NCBI GenBank assembly: GCA_034769895.1
Contig: CM068369.1
Location: forward strand, 425,531,479 to 425,595,478
Direction: 5' to 3'
Source: Magicicada septendecula
Taxonomy: Eukaryota; Arthropoda; Insecta; Hemiptera; Cicadidae
Length of the DNA stretch: 64,000 nucleotides
Position numbers and translations under genes: made by a program. The stretch's first letter is position 1. Every line of letters begins with the position of its first letter. The notes below the pieces were generated by a model. The model did no database searches, was not told where the DNA came from, and saw nothing but the letters and a program-made list of their open reading frames with translations. Shown here piece after piece: positions 49,292-63,639 of this stretch.

Positions 49292-50329
49292 AACGTTGCC
49301 GGTAAATTACCCCTTTCCCTTAACCGATCTTCACCAACACCAACAGGTATTGAGAACTCTACAATACAGGGCTGTATGCAAAACATCATTTGATTCTGTT
49401 TGAATTTGCGGCTGTTATCGTTTACCATAGAAAATATCGGTATGGAGAACCATACATGACTTCCATATTCTAAGATTTATATTTAAAATCATTTTCAGCC
49501 AAACAGCCAGGCTGTGTCTTACCTGCCTTTTTATTGCTGTATTAAATGAAAAATATTATATTACATTAAAATGAAAAAATTATAATTTTATTGCCTGGCA
49601 ACAAAATTATTTTATTTTTAACAATTACCATTGTTTCAAAAAGTTTAAATAAATTTTCAAGTACTTTACTCTTGTTAAAACGTAAAAGGTTGCAGGTAAA
49701 CTACCCCTTCCCCTTAACCGATCTTCACCAAAATCGAAAGTCATTGAGACCTCTACAATTCAGGGACGTATGCAAAAAATTATTTGATTCAGTTTGAATT
49801 TGCGGCTGTTATCGTTTGCCATAGAAAATACGCTTGATAAAAAAACGTTGCAGGTAAACTACCCCTTCCCCTTAACCGATCTTCACCAAAAACAACAGGT
49901 CTTGAGTACTCTACAAATCAGGGCTGTATGCAAAACATTATTTGATTCTGTTTGAATTTGCGGCTGTTATCGTTTGCCATAGAAAATACCCTTGTTAAAA
50001 AAACGTTGCTGGTAAACTACACCTTTCCCTTAACCGAGCTTCACCAAAAACAATAGGTCTTGAGAACTCTACAATTTAGGGCTGTATGCAAATAATCTTT
50101 TGATTCTGTTTGAATTTGCGGCTGTTATCGTTTGCCATAGGAAATACCCTTGTTAAAACATAAAACGTTACAGGTAAACTACCCATTTCCCTTAACCGAT
50201 CTTCACCAAAAACAATAGGTCTTGAGTACTCTACTATTCAGGGCTGTATGCAAAACATTATTTGATTCTGTTTGAATTTGCGGCTGTTATCGTTTGCAAA
50301 AAAAAAATACCCTTGTTAAAAAAACGTTG

Positions 50330-53300
50330 CAGGTAAACTACCCCTTTCCCTCAACCGAACTTCACCAAAAACAATAGGTCTTGAGAACTCTGCAATTTAG
50401 GGCTGTATGCAAATAATCTTTTGATTCTGTTTGAATTTGCGGCTGTTATCGTTTGCTATAGGAAATACCCTTGTTAAAACATAAAACGTTACAGGTAAAC
50501 TACCCCTTTCCCTTAACCGATCTTCACCAAAATCAACAGATCTTGAGAACTCTACACTTCAGGGCTGTATGCGGAACATTATTTGATTCTGTTTGAATTT
50601 GCGGCTGTTATCGTTTGCCAAACAAACAAAATTACCCTTGCTAAAAAAAAAACCGTTGCTGGTAAACTACCCCTTTCCCTCAACCGATCTTCACCAAAAA
50701 CAATAGGTCGCGAGTACTCTGCAAATCAGGGCTGCATGCAAAAAATTATTTGATTCAGTTTGAATTTGCGGCAGTTATCGTTTGCCATAGAAAAAAAATC
50801 TACAGACACACAGACATACAGACTGACACACAGAACGACAGATAGACAGACAGACACACACACAGACACTTTTCGGAAAACGACTTTTTTTCATGTTTTG
50901 AGTGTAGTAGAATCAGAATCTGCAATAATCTCGAACACGATTTTTTTTGCCATCACCATACTTCCATTCCTTAAGGAATATGGAAGTAAAGAAGTAAAAT
51001 TACCCATGATAAAAAACCGTTGCAGGTAAACTACCCCTTTCCCTTAACCGATCTTTACCAAAAACGATAGGTCTTGAGAACTCTAGTATTCAGGCCTGCA
51101 TGCAAAATATTATATGATTTTGTTTGAATTTGCGGCTGTTATCGTTTGCCATACAAAATACCCTTAATAAAACAAAAAACGTGGCTGGTAAACTACCCCT
51201 TTCCCTTAAACGATCTTTACCAAAAACAATAGGTCTTTAGTACTCAATAAATCAGGGCTGTATGCTAAAACTTATTTGATTCTGTTTGAATTTGCGGCTC
51301 TTATCGTTTGCCATATAAAATACCCTTTTAAAACATAAAACGTTGCTGGTAAACTACCCCTTTCCCTTAACCGATCTTCACCAAAAACGAAAAGTCTTGA
51401 TAACTCTACAATTCAGGGCAGTATGCTAAACATTATTTGATTATGTTTGAATTTGCGGCTGTTATCGTTTGCCATAGAAAATACCCTTGTTAAATATAAA
51501 ACGTTGCAGGTAAAAACTCCTTTCCCTTAACCGATCTTTACCAAAATCGACAGGTCTTGAGAACTCTACAATTCAGGGCTGTATGCGAAACATTATTTTA
51601 TTCTGTTTGAATTTGCGGCTGTTATCGTTTGCCAAACAAACAAAATTACCCTTGATAAAAAAAAACCGTTGCAGGTAAACTACCCCTTCCCCTCAACCGG
51701 TCTTCACCAAAAACAATAGGTCGCGAGTACTCTACAAATCAGGGCTGTGTGCAAAGGATTATTTGATTCTGTTTGAATTTGCGGCTGTTATCGTTTGCCA
51801 TAGAAAAAAATCTACAGACACAGACACACACACAGACACTTTTCGAAAAACGACATTTTTTCATGTTTTGAGTGTAGTACAATCAGAATCTGCAATAATC
51901 TCGAACACGATTTTTTTTGCCATCACCATACTTCCATTTCCTTAAGGAATATGGAAGTAAAAAAATCTATAGTCACAGTCAGACACTTTTCGTAAAATGA
52001 CTTTTTTCATGTTTTGAGTGTAGTACAATCATATTCTGCAATAATCTCGAACACGATTTTTTTTGCCATCACCATACTTCCATTTCCTTAAGGAACATGG
52101 AAGTAAAATTACCCTTAATAAAAACAAAGGTGCAGGTAAACTACCCCTTTCCCTCAACCGAACTTCACCAAAAACAATAGGTCTTGAGAACTCTACAATT
52201 TAGGGCTGTATGCAAATAATCTTTTGATTCTGTTTGAATTTGCGGCTGTTATCGTTTGCTATAGGAAATACCCTTGTTAAAACATAAAACGTTACAGGTA
52301 AACTACCCCTTTCCCTTAACCGATCTTCACCAAAATCAACAGATCTTGAGAACTCTACACTTCAGGGCTGTATGCGAAACATTATTTGATTCTGTTTGAA
52401 TTTGCGGCTGTTATCGTTTGCCAAACAAACAAAATTACCCTTGCTAAAGAAAAACCGTTGCTGGTAAACTACCCCTTTCCCTCAACCGATCTTCACCAAA
52501 AACAATAGGTCGCGAGTACTCTGCAAATCAGAGCTGCATGCAAAAAATTATTTGATTCTGTTTGAATTTGCGGCAGTTATCGTTTGCCATAGAAAAAAAA
52601 TCTACAGACACACAGACATACAGACTGACACACAGAACGACAGACAGACAGACAGACACACACACAGACACTTTTCGGAAAACGACTTTTTTTCATGTTT
52701 TGAGTGTAGTAGAATCAGAATCTGCAATAATCTCGAACACGATTTTTTTTGCCATCACCATACTTCCATCCTTAAGGAATATGGAAGTAAAAATTACCCA
52801 TGATAATAAGCCGTTGCAGGTAAACTACCCCTTTCCCTTAACCGATCTTTACCAAAAACGATAGGTCTTGAGAACTCTAGTATTCAGGCCTGCATGCAAA
52901 ATATTATATGATTTTGTTTGAATTTGCGGCTGTTATCGTTTGCCATACAAAATACCCTTAATAAAACAAAAAACGTGGCTGGTAAACTACCCCTTTCCCT
53001 TAAACGATCTTTACCAAAAACAATAGGTCTTTAGTACTCAATAAATCAGGGCTGTATGCAAAAACTTATTTGATTCTGTTTGAATTTGCGGCTCTTATCG
53101 TTTGCCATATAAAATACCCTTTTAAAACATAAAACGTTGCTGGTAAACTACCCCTTTCCCTTAACCGATCTTCACCAAAAACGAAAGGTCTTGATAACTC
53201 TACAATTCAGGGCAGTATGCTAAACATTATTTGGTTATGTTTGAATTTGCGGCTGTTATCGTTTGCCATAGAAAATACCCTTGTTAAATATAAAACGTTG

Positions 53301-53930
53301 CAGGTAAAAACTCCTTTCCCTTAACCGATCTTTAGCAAAATCGACAGGTCTTGAGAACTCTACAATTCAGGGCTGTATGCGAAACATTATTTGATTCTGT
53401 TTGAATTTGCGGCTGTTATCGTTTGCCAAACAAACAAAATTACCCTTGATAAAAAAAAACCGTTGCAGGTAAACTACCCCTTCCCCTCAACCGGTCTTCA
53501 CCAAAAACAGTAGGTCGCGAGTACTCTACAAATCAGGGCTGTGTGCAAAGAATTATTTGATTCTGTTTGAATTTGCGGCTGTTATCGTTTGCCATAGAAA
53601 AAAATCTACAGACACAGACACACAGACAGACACTTTTCGAAAAACGACATTTTTTCATGTTTTGAGTGTAGTACAATCAGAATCTGCAATAATCTCGAAC
53701 ACGATTTTTTTTGCCATCACCATACTTCCATTTCCTTAAGGAATATGGAAGTAAAAAAATCTATAGTCACAGTCAGACACTTTTCGTAAAATGACTTTTT
53801 TCATGTTTTGAGTGTAGTACAATCATATTCTGCAATAATCTCGAACACGATTTTTTTTGCCATCACCATACTTCCATTTCCTTAAGGAACATGGAAGTAA
53901 AATTACCCTTAATAAAAAAAAAGCTGCAGG
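50330..53930 (+). repeat. Higher-order repeat, period about 1.8 kb
   Basis: Landmarks in order (core units with CGAACTTCACC, then AAACAAACAAAATTACCCTT, a CTGACACACAGAACGACAG microsatellite, a terminal block, and further core units with AAACGTGGCTGG) recur at offsets of about 1,795-1,802 bp, starting near 50,330, 52,130 and 53,930. Confidence 0.85.
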
Positions 53931-56900
53931 TAAACTACCCCTTTCCCTCAACCGAACTTCACCAAAAACAATAGGTCTTGAGAACTCTACAATTTAGGGC
54001 TGTATGCAAATAATCTTTTGATTCTGTTTGAATTTGCAGCTGTTATCGTTTGCTATAGGAAATACCCTTGTTAAAACATAAAACGTTACAGGTAAACTAC
54101 CCCTTTCCCTTAACCGATCTTCACCAAAATCAACAGATCTTGAGGACTCTACACTTCAGGGCTGTATGCGAAACATTATTTGATTCTGTTTGAATTTGCG
54201 GCTGTTATCGTTTGCCAAACAAACAAAGTTACCCTTGCTAAAAAAAAACCGTTGCTGGTAAACTACCCCTTTCCCTCAACCGATCTTCACCAAAAACAAT
54301 AGGTCGCGAGTACTCTGCAAATCAGGGCTGCATGCAAAAAATTATTTGATTCTGTTTGAATTTGCGGCAGTTATCGTTTGCCATAGAAAAAAAATCTACA
54401 GACACACAGACAGACAGACTGACACACAGAACGACAGACAGACAGACAGACACACACACAGACACTTTTCGGAAAACGACTTTTTTTCATGTTTTGAGTG
54501 TAGTAGAATCAGAATCTGCAATAATCTCGAACACGATTTTTTTTGCCATCACCATACTTCCATTCCTTAAGGAATATGGAAGTAAATATCGGTATGGAGA
54601 ACCATACATGACTTCCATATTCTAAGATTTATATTTAAAATCATTTTCAGCCAAACAGCCAGGCTGTGTCTTACCTGCCTTTTTATTGCTGTATTAAATG
54701 AAAAATATTATATTACATTAAAATGAAAAAATTATAATTTTATTGCCTGGCAACAAAATTATTTTATTTTTAACAATTACCATTGTTTCAAAAAGTTTAA
54801 ATAAATTTTCAAGTACTTTACTCTTGTTAAAACGTAAAAGGTTGCTGGTAAACTACCCCTTCCCCTTAACCGATCTTCACCAAAATCGAAAGTCATTGAG
54901 ACCTCTACAATTCAGGGACGTATGCAAAAAATTATTTGATTCTGTTTGAATTTGCGGCTGTTATCGTTTGCCATAGAAAATACGCTTGATAAAAAAACGT
55001 TGCAGGTAAACTACCCATTCCCCTTAACCGATCTTCACCAAAAACAATAAGTCTTGAGTACTCCACAAATCAGGGCTTTATGCAGAACATTATTTGATTC
55101 TGTTTGAATTTGCGGCTGTTATCGTTTGCCATAGAAAATACCCTTGTTAAAAAAACGTTGCAGGTAAACTACCCCTTTCCCTCAACCGATCTTCACCAAA
55201 AACAACAGGTCTTGAGCACTCTACAAATCAGGGCTGAATGCGAAACATTATTTGATTCTGTTTGAATTTGCGGCTGTTATCGTTTGCCATAGAAAATACC
55301 CTTGTTAAAAAAACGTTGCAGGTAAACTACCCCTTTCCCTCAACCGAACTTCACCAAAAACAATATGTCTTGAGAACTCTACAATTTAGGGCTGTATGCA
55401 AATAATCTTTTGATTCTGTTTGAATTTGCGGCTGTTATCGTTTGCCATAGGAAATACCCTTGTTAAAACATAAAACGTTACAGGTAAACTACCCCTTTCC
55501 TTTAACCGATCTTCACCAAAATCAACAGATCTTGAGAACTCTACAATTCAGGGCTGTATGCGAAACATTATTTGATTCTGTTTGAATTTGCGGCTGTTAT
55601 CGTTTGCCAAACAAACAAAATTACCCTTGCTAAAAAAAACCGTTGCAGGTAAACTACCCCTTTCCCTCAACCGATCTTCACCAAAAACAATAGGTCGCGA
55701 GTACTCTGCAAATCAGGGCTGCATGCAAAAAATTATTTGATTCTGTTTGAATTTGCGGCAGTTATCGTTTGCCATAGAAAAAAAATCTACAGACACACAG
55801 ACATACAGACTGACACACAGAACGACAGACAGACAGACAGACACACACACAGACACTTTTCGGAAAACGACTTTTTTTCATGTTTTGAGTGTAGTAGAAT
55901 CAGAATCTGCAATAATCTCGAACACGATTTTTTTTGCCATCACCATACTTCCATCCTTAAGGAATATGGAAGTAAAAATTACCCATGATAATAAGCCGTT
56001 GCAGGTAAACTACCCCTTTCCCTTAACCGATCTTTACCAAAAACGATAGGTCTTGAGAACTCTAGTATTCAGGCCTGCATGCAAAATATTATATGATTTT
56101 GTTTGAATTTGCGGCTGTTATCGTTTGCCATACAAAATACCCTTAATAAAACAAAAAACGTGGCTGGTAAACTACCCCTTTCCCTTAAACGATCTTTACC
56201 AAAAACAATAGGTCTTTAGTACTCAATAAATCAGGGCTGTATGCAAAAACTTATTTGATTCTGTTTGAATTTGCGGCTCTTATCGTTTGCCATATAAAAT
56301 ACCCTTTTAAAACATAAAACGTTGCTGGTAAACTACCCCTTTCCCTTAACCGATCTTCACCAAAAACGAAAGGTCTTGATAACTCTACAATTCAGGGCAG
56401 TATGCTAAACATTATTTGGTTATGTTTGAATTTGCGGCTGTTATCGTTTGCCATAGAAAATACCCTTGTTAAATATAAAACGTTGCAGGTAAAAACTCCT
56501 TTCCCTTAACCGATCTTTAGCAAAATCGACAGGTCTTGAGAACTCTACAATTCAGGGCTGTATGCGAAACATTATTTGATTCTGTTTGAATTTGCGGCTG
56601 TTATCGTTTGCCAAACAAACAAAATTACCCTTGATAAAAAAAAACCGTTGCAGGTAAACTACCCCTTCCCCTCAACCGGTCTTCACCAAAAACAGTAGGT
56701 CGCGAGTACTCTACAAATCAGGGCTGTGTGCAAAGAATTATTTGATTCTGTTTGAATTTGCGGCTGTTATCGTTTGCCATAGAAAAAAATCTACAGACAC
56801 AGACACACAGACAGACACTTTTCGAAAAACGACATTTTTTCATGTTTTGAGTGTAGTACAATCAGAATCTGCAATAATCTCGAACACGATTTTTTTTGCC

Positions 56901-59780
56901 ATCACCATACTTCCATTTCCTTAAGGAATATGGAAGTAAAAAAATCTATAGTCACAGTCAGACACTTTTCGTAAAATGACTTTTTTCATGTTTTGAGTGT
57001 AGTACAATCATATTCTGCAATAATCTCGAACACGATTTTTTTTGCCATCACCATACTTCCATTTCCTTAAGGAACATGGAAGTAAAATTACCCTTAATAA
57101 AAAAAAAGCTGCAGGTAAACTACCCCTTTCCCTCAACCGAACTTCACCAAAAACAATAGGTCTTGAGAACTCTACAATTTAGGGCTGTATGCAAATAATC
57201 TTTTGATTCTGTTTGAATTTGCAGCTGTTATCGTTTGCTATAGGAAATACCCTTGTTAAAACATAAAACGTTACAGGTAAACTACCCCTTTCCCTTAACC
57301 GATCTTCACCAAAATCAACAGATCTTGAGGACTCTACACTTCAGGGCTGTATGCGAAACATTATTTGATTCTGTTTGAATTTGCGGCTGTTATCGTTTGC
57401 CAAACAAACAAAGTTACCCTTGCTAAAAAAAAACCGTTGCTGGTAAACTACCCCTTTCCCTCAACCGATCTTCACCAAAAACAATAGGTCGCGAGTACTC
57501 TGCAAATCAGGGCTGCATGCAAAAAATTATTTGATTCTGTTTGAATTTGCGGCAGTTATCGTTTGCCATAGAAAAAAAATCTACAGACACACAGACAGAC
57601 AGACTGACACACAGAACGACAGACAGACAGACAGACACACACACAGACACTTTTCGGAAAACGACTTTTTTTCATGTTTTGAGTGTAGTAGAATCAGAAT
57701 CTGCAATAATCTCGAACACGATTTTTTTTGCCATCACCATACTTCCATTCCTTAAGGAATATGGAAGTAAATATCGGTATGGAGAACCATACATGACTTC
57801 CATATTCTAAGATTTATATTTAAAATCATTTTCAGCCAAACAGCCAGGCTGTGTCTTACCTGCCTTTTTATTGCTGTATTAAATGAAAAATATTATATTA
57901 CATTAAAATGAAAAAATTATAATTTTATTGCCTGGCAACAAAATTATTTTATTTTTAACAATTACCATTGTTTCAAAAAGTTTAAATAAATTTTCAAGTA
58001 CTTTACTCTTGTTAAAACGTAAAAGGTTGCTGGTAAACTACCCCTTCCCCTTAACCGATCTTCACCAAAATCGAAAGTCATTGAGACCTCTACAATTCAG
58101 GGACGTATGCAAAAAATTATTTGATTCTGTTTGAATTTGCGGCTGTTATCGTTTGCCATAGAAAATACGCTTGATAAAAAAACGTTGCAGGTAAACTACC
58201 CCTTCCCCTTAACCGATCTTCACCAAAAACAATAAGTCTTGAGTACTCTACAAATCAGGGCTTTATGCAGAACATTATTTGATTCTGTTTGAATTTGCGG
58301 CTGTTATCGTTTGCCATAGAAAATACCCTTGTTAAAAAAACGTTGCAGGTAAACTACCCCTTTCCCTCAACCGATCTTCACCAAAAACAACAGGTCTTGA
58401 GCACTCTACAAATCAGGGCTGAATGCGAAACATTATTTGATTCTGTTTGAATTTGCGGCTGTTATCGTTTGCCATAGAAAATACCCTTGTTAAAAAAACG
58501 TTGCAGGTAAACTACCCCTTTCCCTCAACCGAACTTCACCAAAAACAATATGTCTTGAGAACTCTACAATTTAGGGCTGTATGCAAATAATCTTTTGATT
58601 CTGTTTGAATTTGCGGCTGTTATCGTTTGCCATAGGAAATACCCTTGTTAAAACATAAAACGTTACAGGTAAACTACCCCTTTCCTTTAACCGATCTTCA
58701 CCAAAATCAACAGATCTTGAGAACTCTACAATTCAGGGCTGTATGCGAAACATTATTTGATTCTGTTTGAATTTGCGGCTGTTATCGTTTGCCAAACAAA
58801 CAAAATTACCCTTGCTAAAAAAAACCGTTGCAGGTAAACTACCCCTTTCCCTCAACCGATCTTCACCAAAAACAATAGGTCGCGAGTACTCTGCAAATCA
58901 GGGCTGCATGCAAAAAATTATTTGATTCTGTTTGAATTTGCGGCAGTTATCGTTTGCCATAGAAAAAAAATCTACAGACAGACAGACACACAGACAGACA
59001 GACAGACAGACAGACACACAGACACTTTTCGGAAAACGACTTTTTTTCATGTTTTGAGTGTAGTAGAATCAGAATCTGCAATAATCTCGAACACGATTTT
59101 TTTTGCCATCACCATACTTCCATTCCTTAAGGAATATGGAAGTAAAAAGTAAAATTACCCATGATAAAAAACCGTTGCAGGTAAACTACCCCTTTCCCTT
59201 AACCGATCTTTACCAAAAACGATAGGTCTTGAGAACTCTAGAATTCAGGCCTGCATGCAAAATATTATATGATTTTGTTTGAATTTGCGGCTGTTATCGT
59301 TTGCCATACAAAATACCCTTAATAAAACAAAAAACGTGGCTGGTAAACTACCCCTTTCCCTTAAACGATCTTTACCAAAAACAATATGTCTTTAGTACTC
59401 AATAAATCAGGGCTGTATGCAAAAACTTATTTGATTCTGTTTGAATTTGCGGCTCTTATCGTTTGCCATATAAAATACCCTTTTAAAACATAAAACGTTG
59501 CTGGTAAACTACCCCTTTCCCTTAACCGATCTTCACCAAAAACGAAAGGTCTTGATAACTCTACAATTCAGGACAGTATGCTAAACATTATTTGATTATG
59601 TTTGAATTTGCGGCTGTTATCGTTTGCCATAGAAAATACCCTTGTTAAATATAAAACGTTGCAGGTAAAAACTCCTTTCCCTTAACCGATCTTTAGCAAA
59701 ATCGACAGGTCTTGAGAACTCTACAATTCAGGGCTGTATGCGAAACATTATTTGATTCTGTTTGAATTTGCGGCTGTTAT
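52130..59780 (+). repeat. Higher-order tandem repeat, period 3,185 bp, nearly identical copies
   Basis: Two full copies and a partial third. The same chance open frames start at 52,552/55,737/58,922, 53,557/56,742, 54,346/57,531 and 54,743/57,928, each exactly 3,185 bp apart. Copies appear over 99% identical by eye. The 3,185-bp unit contains a 1.8-kb unit plus the short left-end module and the GCCTGGCAACAAAATTATTT segment. It is either a very recent duplication or an assembly repeat. Confidence 0.92.
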
Positions 59781-61063
59781 CGTTTGCCATAGAAAAAATT
59801 ACCCTTGATAAAAAAACGTTGCAGGTAAACTACCCCTTTCCGTAAACCGATCTTCACCAAAAACAATAGGTCTTTAGTACTCAATAAATCAGGGCTGTAT
59901 GCAAAAACTTATTTGATTCTGTTTGAATTTGCGGCTCTTATCGTTTGCCATATAAAATACCCTTTTAAAACATAAAACGTTGCTGGTAAACTACCCCTTT
60001 CCCTTAACCGATCTTCACCAAAAACGAAAAGTCTTGATAACTCTACAATTCAGGGCAGTATGCTAAACATTATTTGATTATGTTTGAATTTGCGGCTGTT
60101 ATCGTTTGCCATAGAAAATACCCTTGTTAAATATAAAACGTTGCAGGTAAAAACTCCTTTCCCTTAACCGATCTTTACCAAAATCGACAGGTCTTGAGAA
60201 CTCTACAATTCAGGGCTGTATGCGAAACATTATTTTATTCTGTTTGAATTTGCGGCTGTTATCGTTTGCCAAACAAACAAAATTACCCTTGATAAAAAAA
60301 AACCGTTGCAGGTAAACTACCCCTTCCCCTCAACCGGTCTTCACCAAAAACAATAGGTCGCGAGTACTCTACAAATCAGGGCTGTGTGCAAAGAATTATT
60401 TGATTCTGTTTGAATTTGCGGCTGTTATCGTTTGCCATAGAAAAAAATCTACAGACACAGACACACAGACAGACACTTTTCGAAAAACGACATTTTTTCA
60501 TGTTTTGAGTGTAGTACAATCAGAATCTGCAATAATCTCGAACACGATTTTTTTTGCCATCACCATACTTCCATTTCCTTAAGGAATATGGAAGTAAAAA
60601 AATCTATAGTCACAGTGAGACACTTTTCGTAAAATGACTTTTTTCATGTTTTGAGTGTAGTACAATCATATTCTGCAATAATCTCGAACACGATTTTTTT
60701 GGCCATCACCATACTTCCATTTCCTTAAGGAACATGGAAGTAAAATTACCCTTAATAAAAAAAAAAGCTGCAGGTAAACTACCCCTTTCCCTCAACCGAT
60801 CTTCACCAAAAACAATAAGTCGTCAGTACTCTACAAATCAGGGCTGGATACAGAAAATTATTTGATTCTGTTTGAATTTGCGGCTGTTATCGTTTGCCAT
60901 AGAAAAAAAATCTAGAGACACAGACAGACACACACAGAGACACTTTTCGAAAAATGACTTTTTTTCATGTTTTGAGTGTAGTACAATCAGAATCTGCAAT
61001 TATCTCGAACACGATTTTTTTTGCCATCACCATACTTCCATTTCCTTATGGAACATGGAAGTA
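59780..61063 (+). repeat. Terminal part of the array with the right end
   Basis: Core units and three terminal blocks close the array. The final block has TTCCTTATGGAACATGGAAG in place of the usual AAGGAA palindrome and ends GTA at 61,063, after which the interrupted LINE frame resumes. Confidence 0.85.
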
Positions 61064-63499
61064 AAATGACTTCCTCGCTATTGCAGGTGACTTAAACACC
61101 CATATTGGAAATGTGCCAGTTTCCAGCATCTCTGGTAATAATAGAGAACTAGTATTGAAATACAATGGAAATAGCTTACTTAATTTTGCAAGCTTTGATA
61201 ATCTCACAATCACCAACACATTTTTTAGACACTAGGAGATACACAAATACACCTGGACTGAAAGAGGTGCCTGTTCCATAATAGATTATCTTATTGTTAG
61301 TCAAAAAAATGATAAACCTACTTCTGGACAGGAAGTGACATCCATACTGACTAACCATCTATTGATTAGTAAGATTAGTTTATTAAGAAAATGGTATGGG
61401 TACTGGAATAAGAAAATGAAAACACAGAATATGGAAGATCAATTCAAAGTATGGTTTTTGGAAGAGGACTCCATAAAAGATTTGTATAAAATAAGAATAA
61501 ATGGCTACTTACGGTAAGTAGATCACAATCCTGAGATTGAGTCAGAATTGGAATGTATAAAGGTGTAGTACAAACAGCTGCAAAAGAAGTGTTGGGAGCA
61601 AAGAAAATATCAAAACGTAAGCGTGGTCTAAGGTCATGGAATCCTGAATTAGAAACATTAGTGAAAGAGAAGACGGAAGCCTACTTAAAATTCAGTAACA
61701 ATAGAATGGATCAGAACAGAATTTACTACAAAAAAAGAGTGCCCAGGCCAGAAAATATGTAAGAACACTAAACAGAACTCACTAGGATAAATACATAGCT
61801 GAAATGGACCATACCCTATACAGACGCCAAGATAGAGTGTTTAAATTTATTCAGAACTTAAACTCCCATGAGAAGGACAGAGCTAGGATTGAAATAATTG
61901 AGGACGAGGTTTTGGAAAATTATTACAAAGATGTATGGCATGCTGATGAAAGTGAGGGGAACAAACATTGAAGAAGTAAATATGACTATAACAGCTAAAT
62001 TAGAAATGGAAGAGTTAATATTAAGTTTCAAGGAAAATAGAAACCCCAAAGCTTGTGGAGTAGACAACATAAATACAGAACTAAAAAAATATGCTATGAA
62101 CAAATGCTATGATTATATAATATGTTTGGGAACAAGGGAAAATTCCAGAAGAATGGAAATAGCAAAGGTGATATCCATTTTTAAAAAAGAGGACAGAACC
62201 AATCCCGCAAATTATAGAGGGCTCAGCTTGCTTTGTTCAGCATATAAGATCAATACAAAAAAATAAGCAGGAGAGTCTGTACATAACAGAAACAATACTG
62301 CTTGAAGAACAATCAGGTTTCAGAAAGGGACAAAGCTGCATTGATAATATTTTCACTGTTAAACAGATTATAGAGAAATGGAGGGAACAAAATTTAGATA
62401 TGCATCTAATGTTCACAGTTATTGCAAAGCTTTCAACAAAGTACCAAGGTCGATACTGTGGAGAGTTTTAGAAACTAGAGGCATTCCATTACATTTAATA
62501 CAAGTGATCAAGAGCATGTATCTAGGGACCAGGATAAAAATAAAGCAACAGAACCCCATCAAAATAAATGATGCTAAACAAGGTTGCCCTTTATCAACCA
62601 CTCTTTTTAACCTGTTTTTGGATTAAATTTTAGGATTTGGGTTAACAATGTAAATGAAAGAATCAGAGTTGCGGGTAAAATGCTTAAGACTCTGTGATGT
62701 TTGCAGGTGATCAGATTGTATTGGCCACAAATGAAGAAGACTTGCAAAGGATGCTTCACTCCTTAAATAACATTGTGAAAGAATTTAATATGGAAATATC
62801 TGACAAGAAAACAAAATGTATGGCTTTTAAAGGAACATGGTCAGTTAGATCTAAAATTGTTTTGGATGGTAAAATTACAGAGCAAGTCTCAGAATTTAAC
62901 TATTTAGATTGTAAGCTCTCATATAAAAACGAAGAAGATATTAATGGGAAAATTAATAAATTTAACCAGATAACAGGAACTCTACACGTGCACTAAAATG
63001 CAAGGCAAGGAAAGAGTCCATAATCAAATTGTACAAATCCATGGCAGTTGGCCCTGTAGCCCTTACTTATGGCTCAGAAACATGGACAATGTCTGCTAGA
63101 CAAATATAAAAATTCAGGCTACAGAAATGAAATTTTTGCATTCCATAGCTGGAAACACAAAATTAGATATGAAAAGAAATAATCAGATAAAAGAGGAACT
63201 GTAAGTTGAAGAAGTAAATGGAATCATCATTAAGTATACAGAAAGCTGGAAACAACACATTAACAGAATGGGCAGTGACAGATTCCCCAAGGTTGCCTTA
63301 TTGTGTCAGCTGTAAGGGAAGAGAAGCCAAGGAAGACCCGAAAAGAGATGGTCCGACGGGTTTTGGAGAAGGAATAGACTAAACAGTTTAAACCATGACA
63401 AAGAAGAAGAAGAAGAAGAAGAAGAAGAAGAAGAAGAAGAAGAAGAAGCAGACGAAGAAGAAGAAGAAGAAGAAGAAGAAGAAGAAGAAGAAGAAGAAG

Positions 63500-63529
<30 letters not shown>
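61064..63529 (+). mobile_element. RTE-type LINE, part 3: rest of endonuclease, reverse transcriptase, 3' end
   Basis: It resumes with DFLAIAGDLNTHIGN, the catalytic GDxN box of AP-type endonuclease, then TNTFFRH, YTWTERGACSIIDYLIV (the SxIDY box) and the domain end near 61,375. The linker (RGLRSWNPELETLVKEKTEA) leads to reverse transcriptase: NPKACGVDNINTEL, NPANYRGLSLL, EQSGFRKGQSCIDNIFTVKQ and AKQGCPLSTTLFNLFLD. FAGDQIVLATNEEDL at the catalytic position has lost the Asp pair of FADD. It continues with EFNYLDCKLSY, ALTYGSETWTMS and QGRPEKRWSDGF near 63,320-63,360. The 3' end runs into a GAA microsatellite, as RTE-type LINEs often end in short tandem repeats. There are multiple frameshifts and stops; the element is dead. 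Confidence 0.92.
63401..63529. repeat. (GAA)n microsatellite, LINE 3' tail
   Basis: About 129 bases of nearly pure GAA/AAG with two interruptions (GCAGAC near 63,448). It directly follows the LINE C-terminus and probably grew from its 3' tail. Confidence 0.97.
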
Positions 63530-63531
<2 letters not shown>

Positions 63532-63639
63532 TTTTAATCCTCTTTTCAATATTTCATAATAGCTTTGAAAATTAGGCAGGTATTGCAAAATAACATATTA
63601 TTCAATATCAAAATGTTTTAATCTCAAAAAATAAGCACA

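Noticed and set aside
63388-63588. Poly-phenylalanine frame on the minus strand
   Set aside because: Translation of the GAA/TTC microsatellite.
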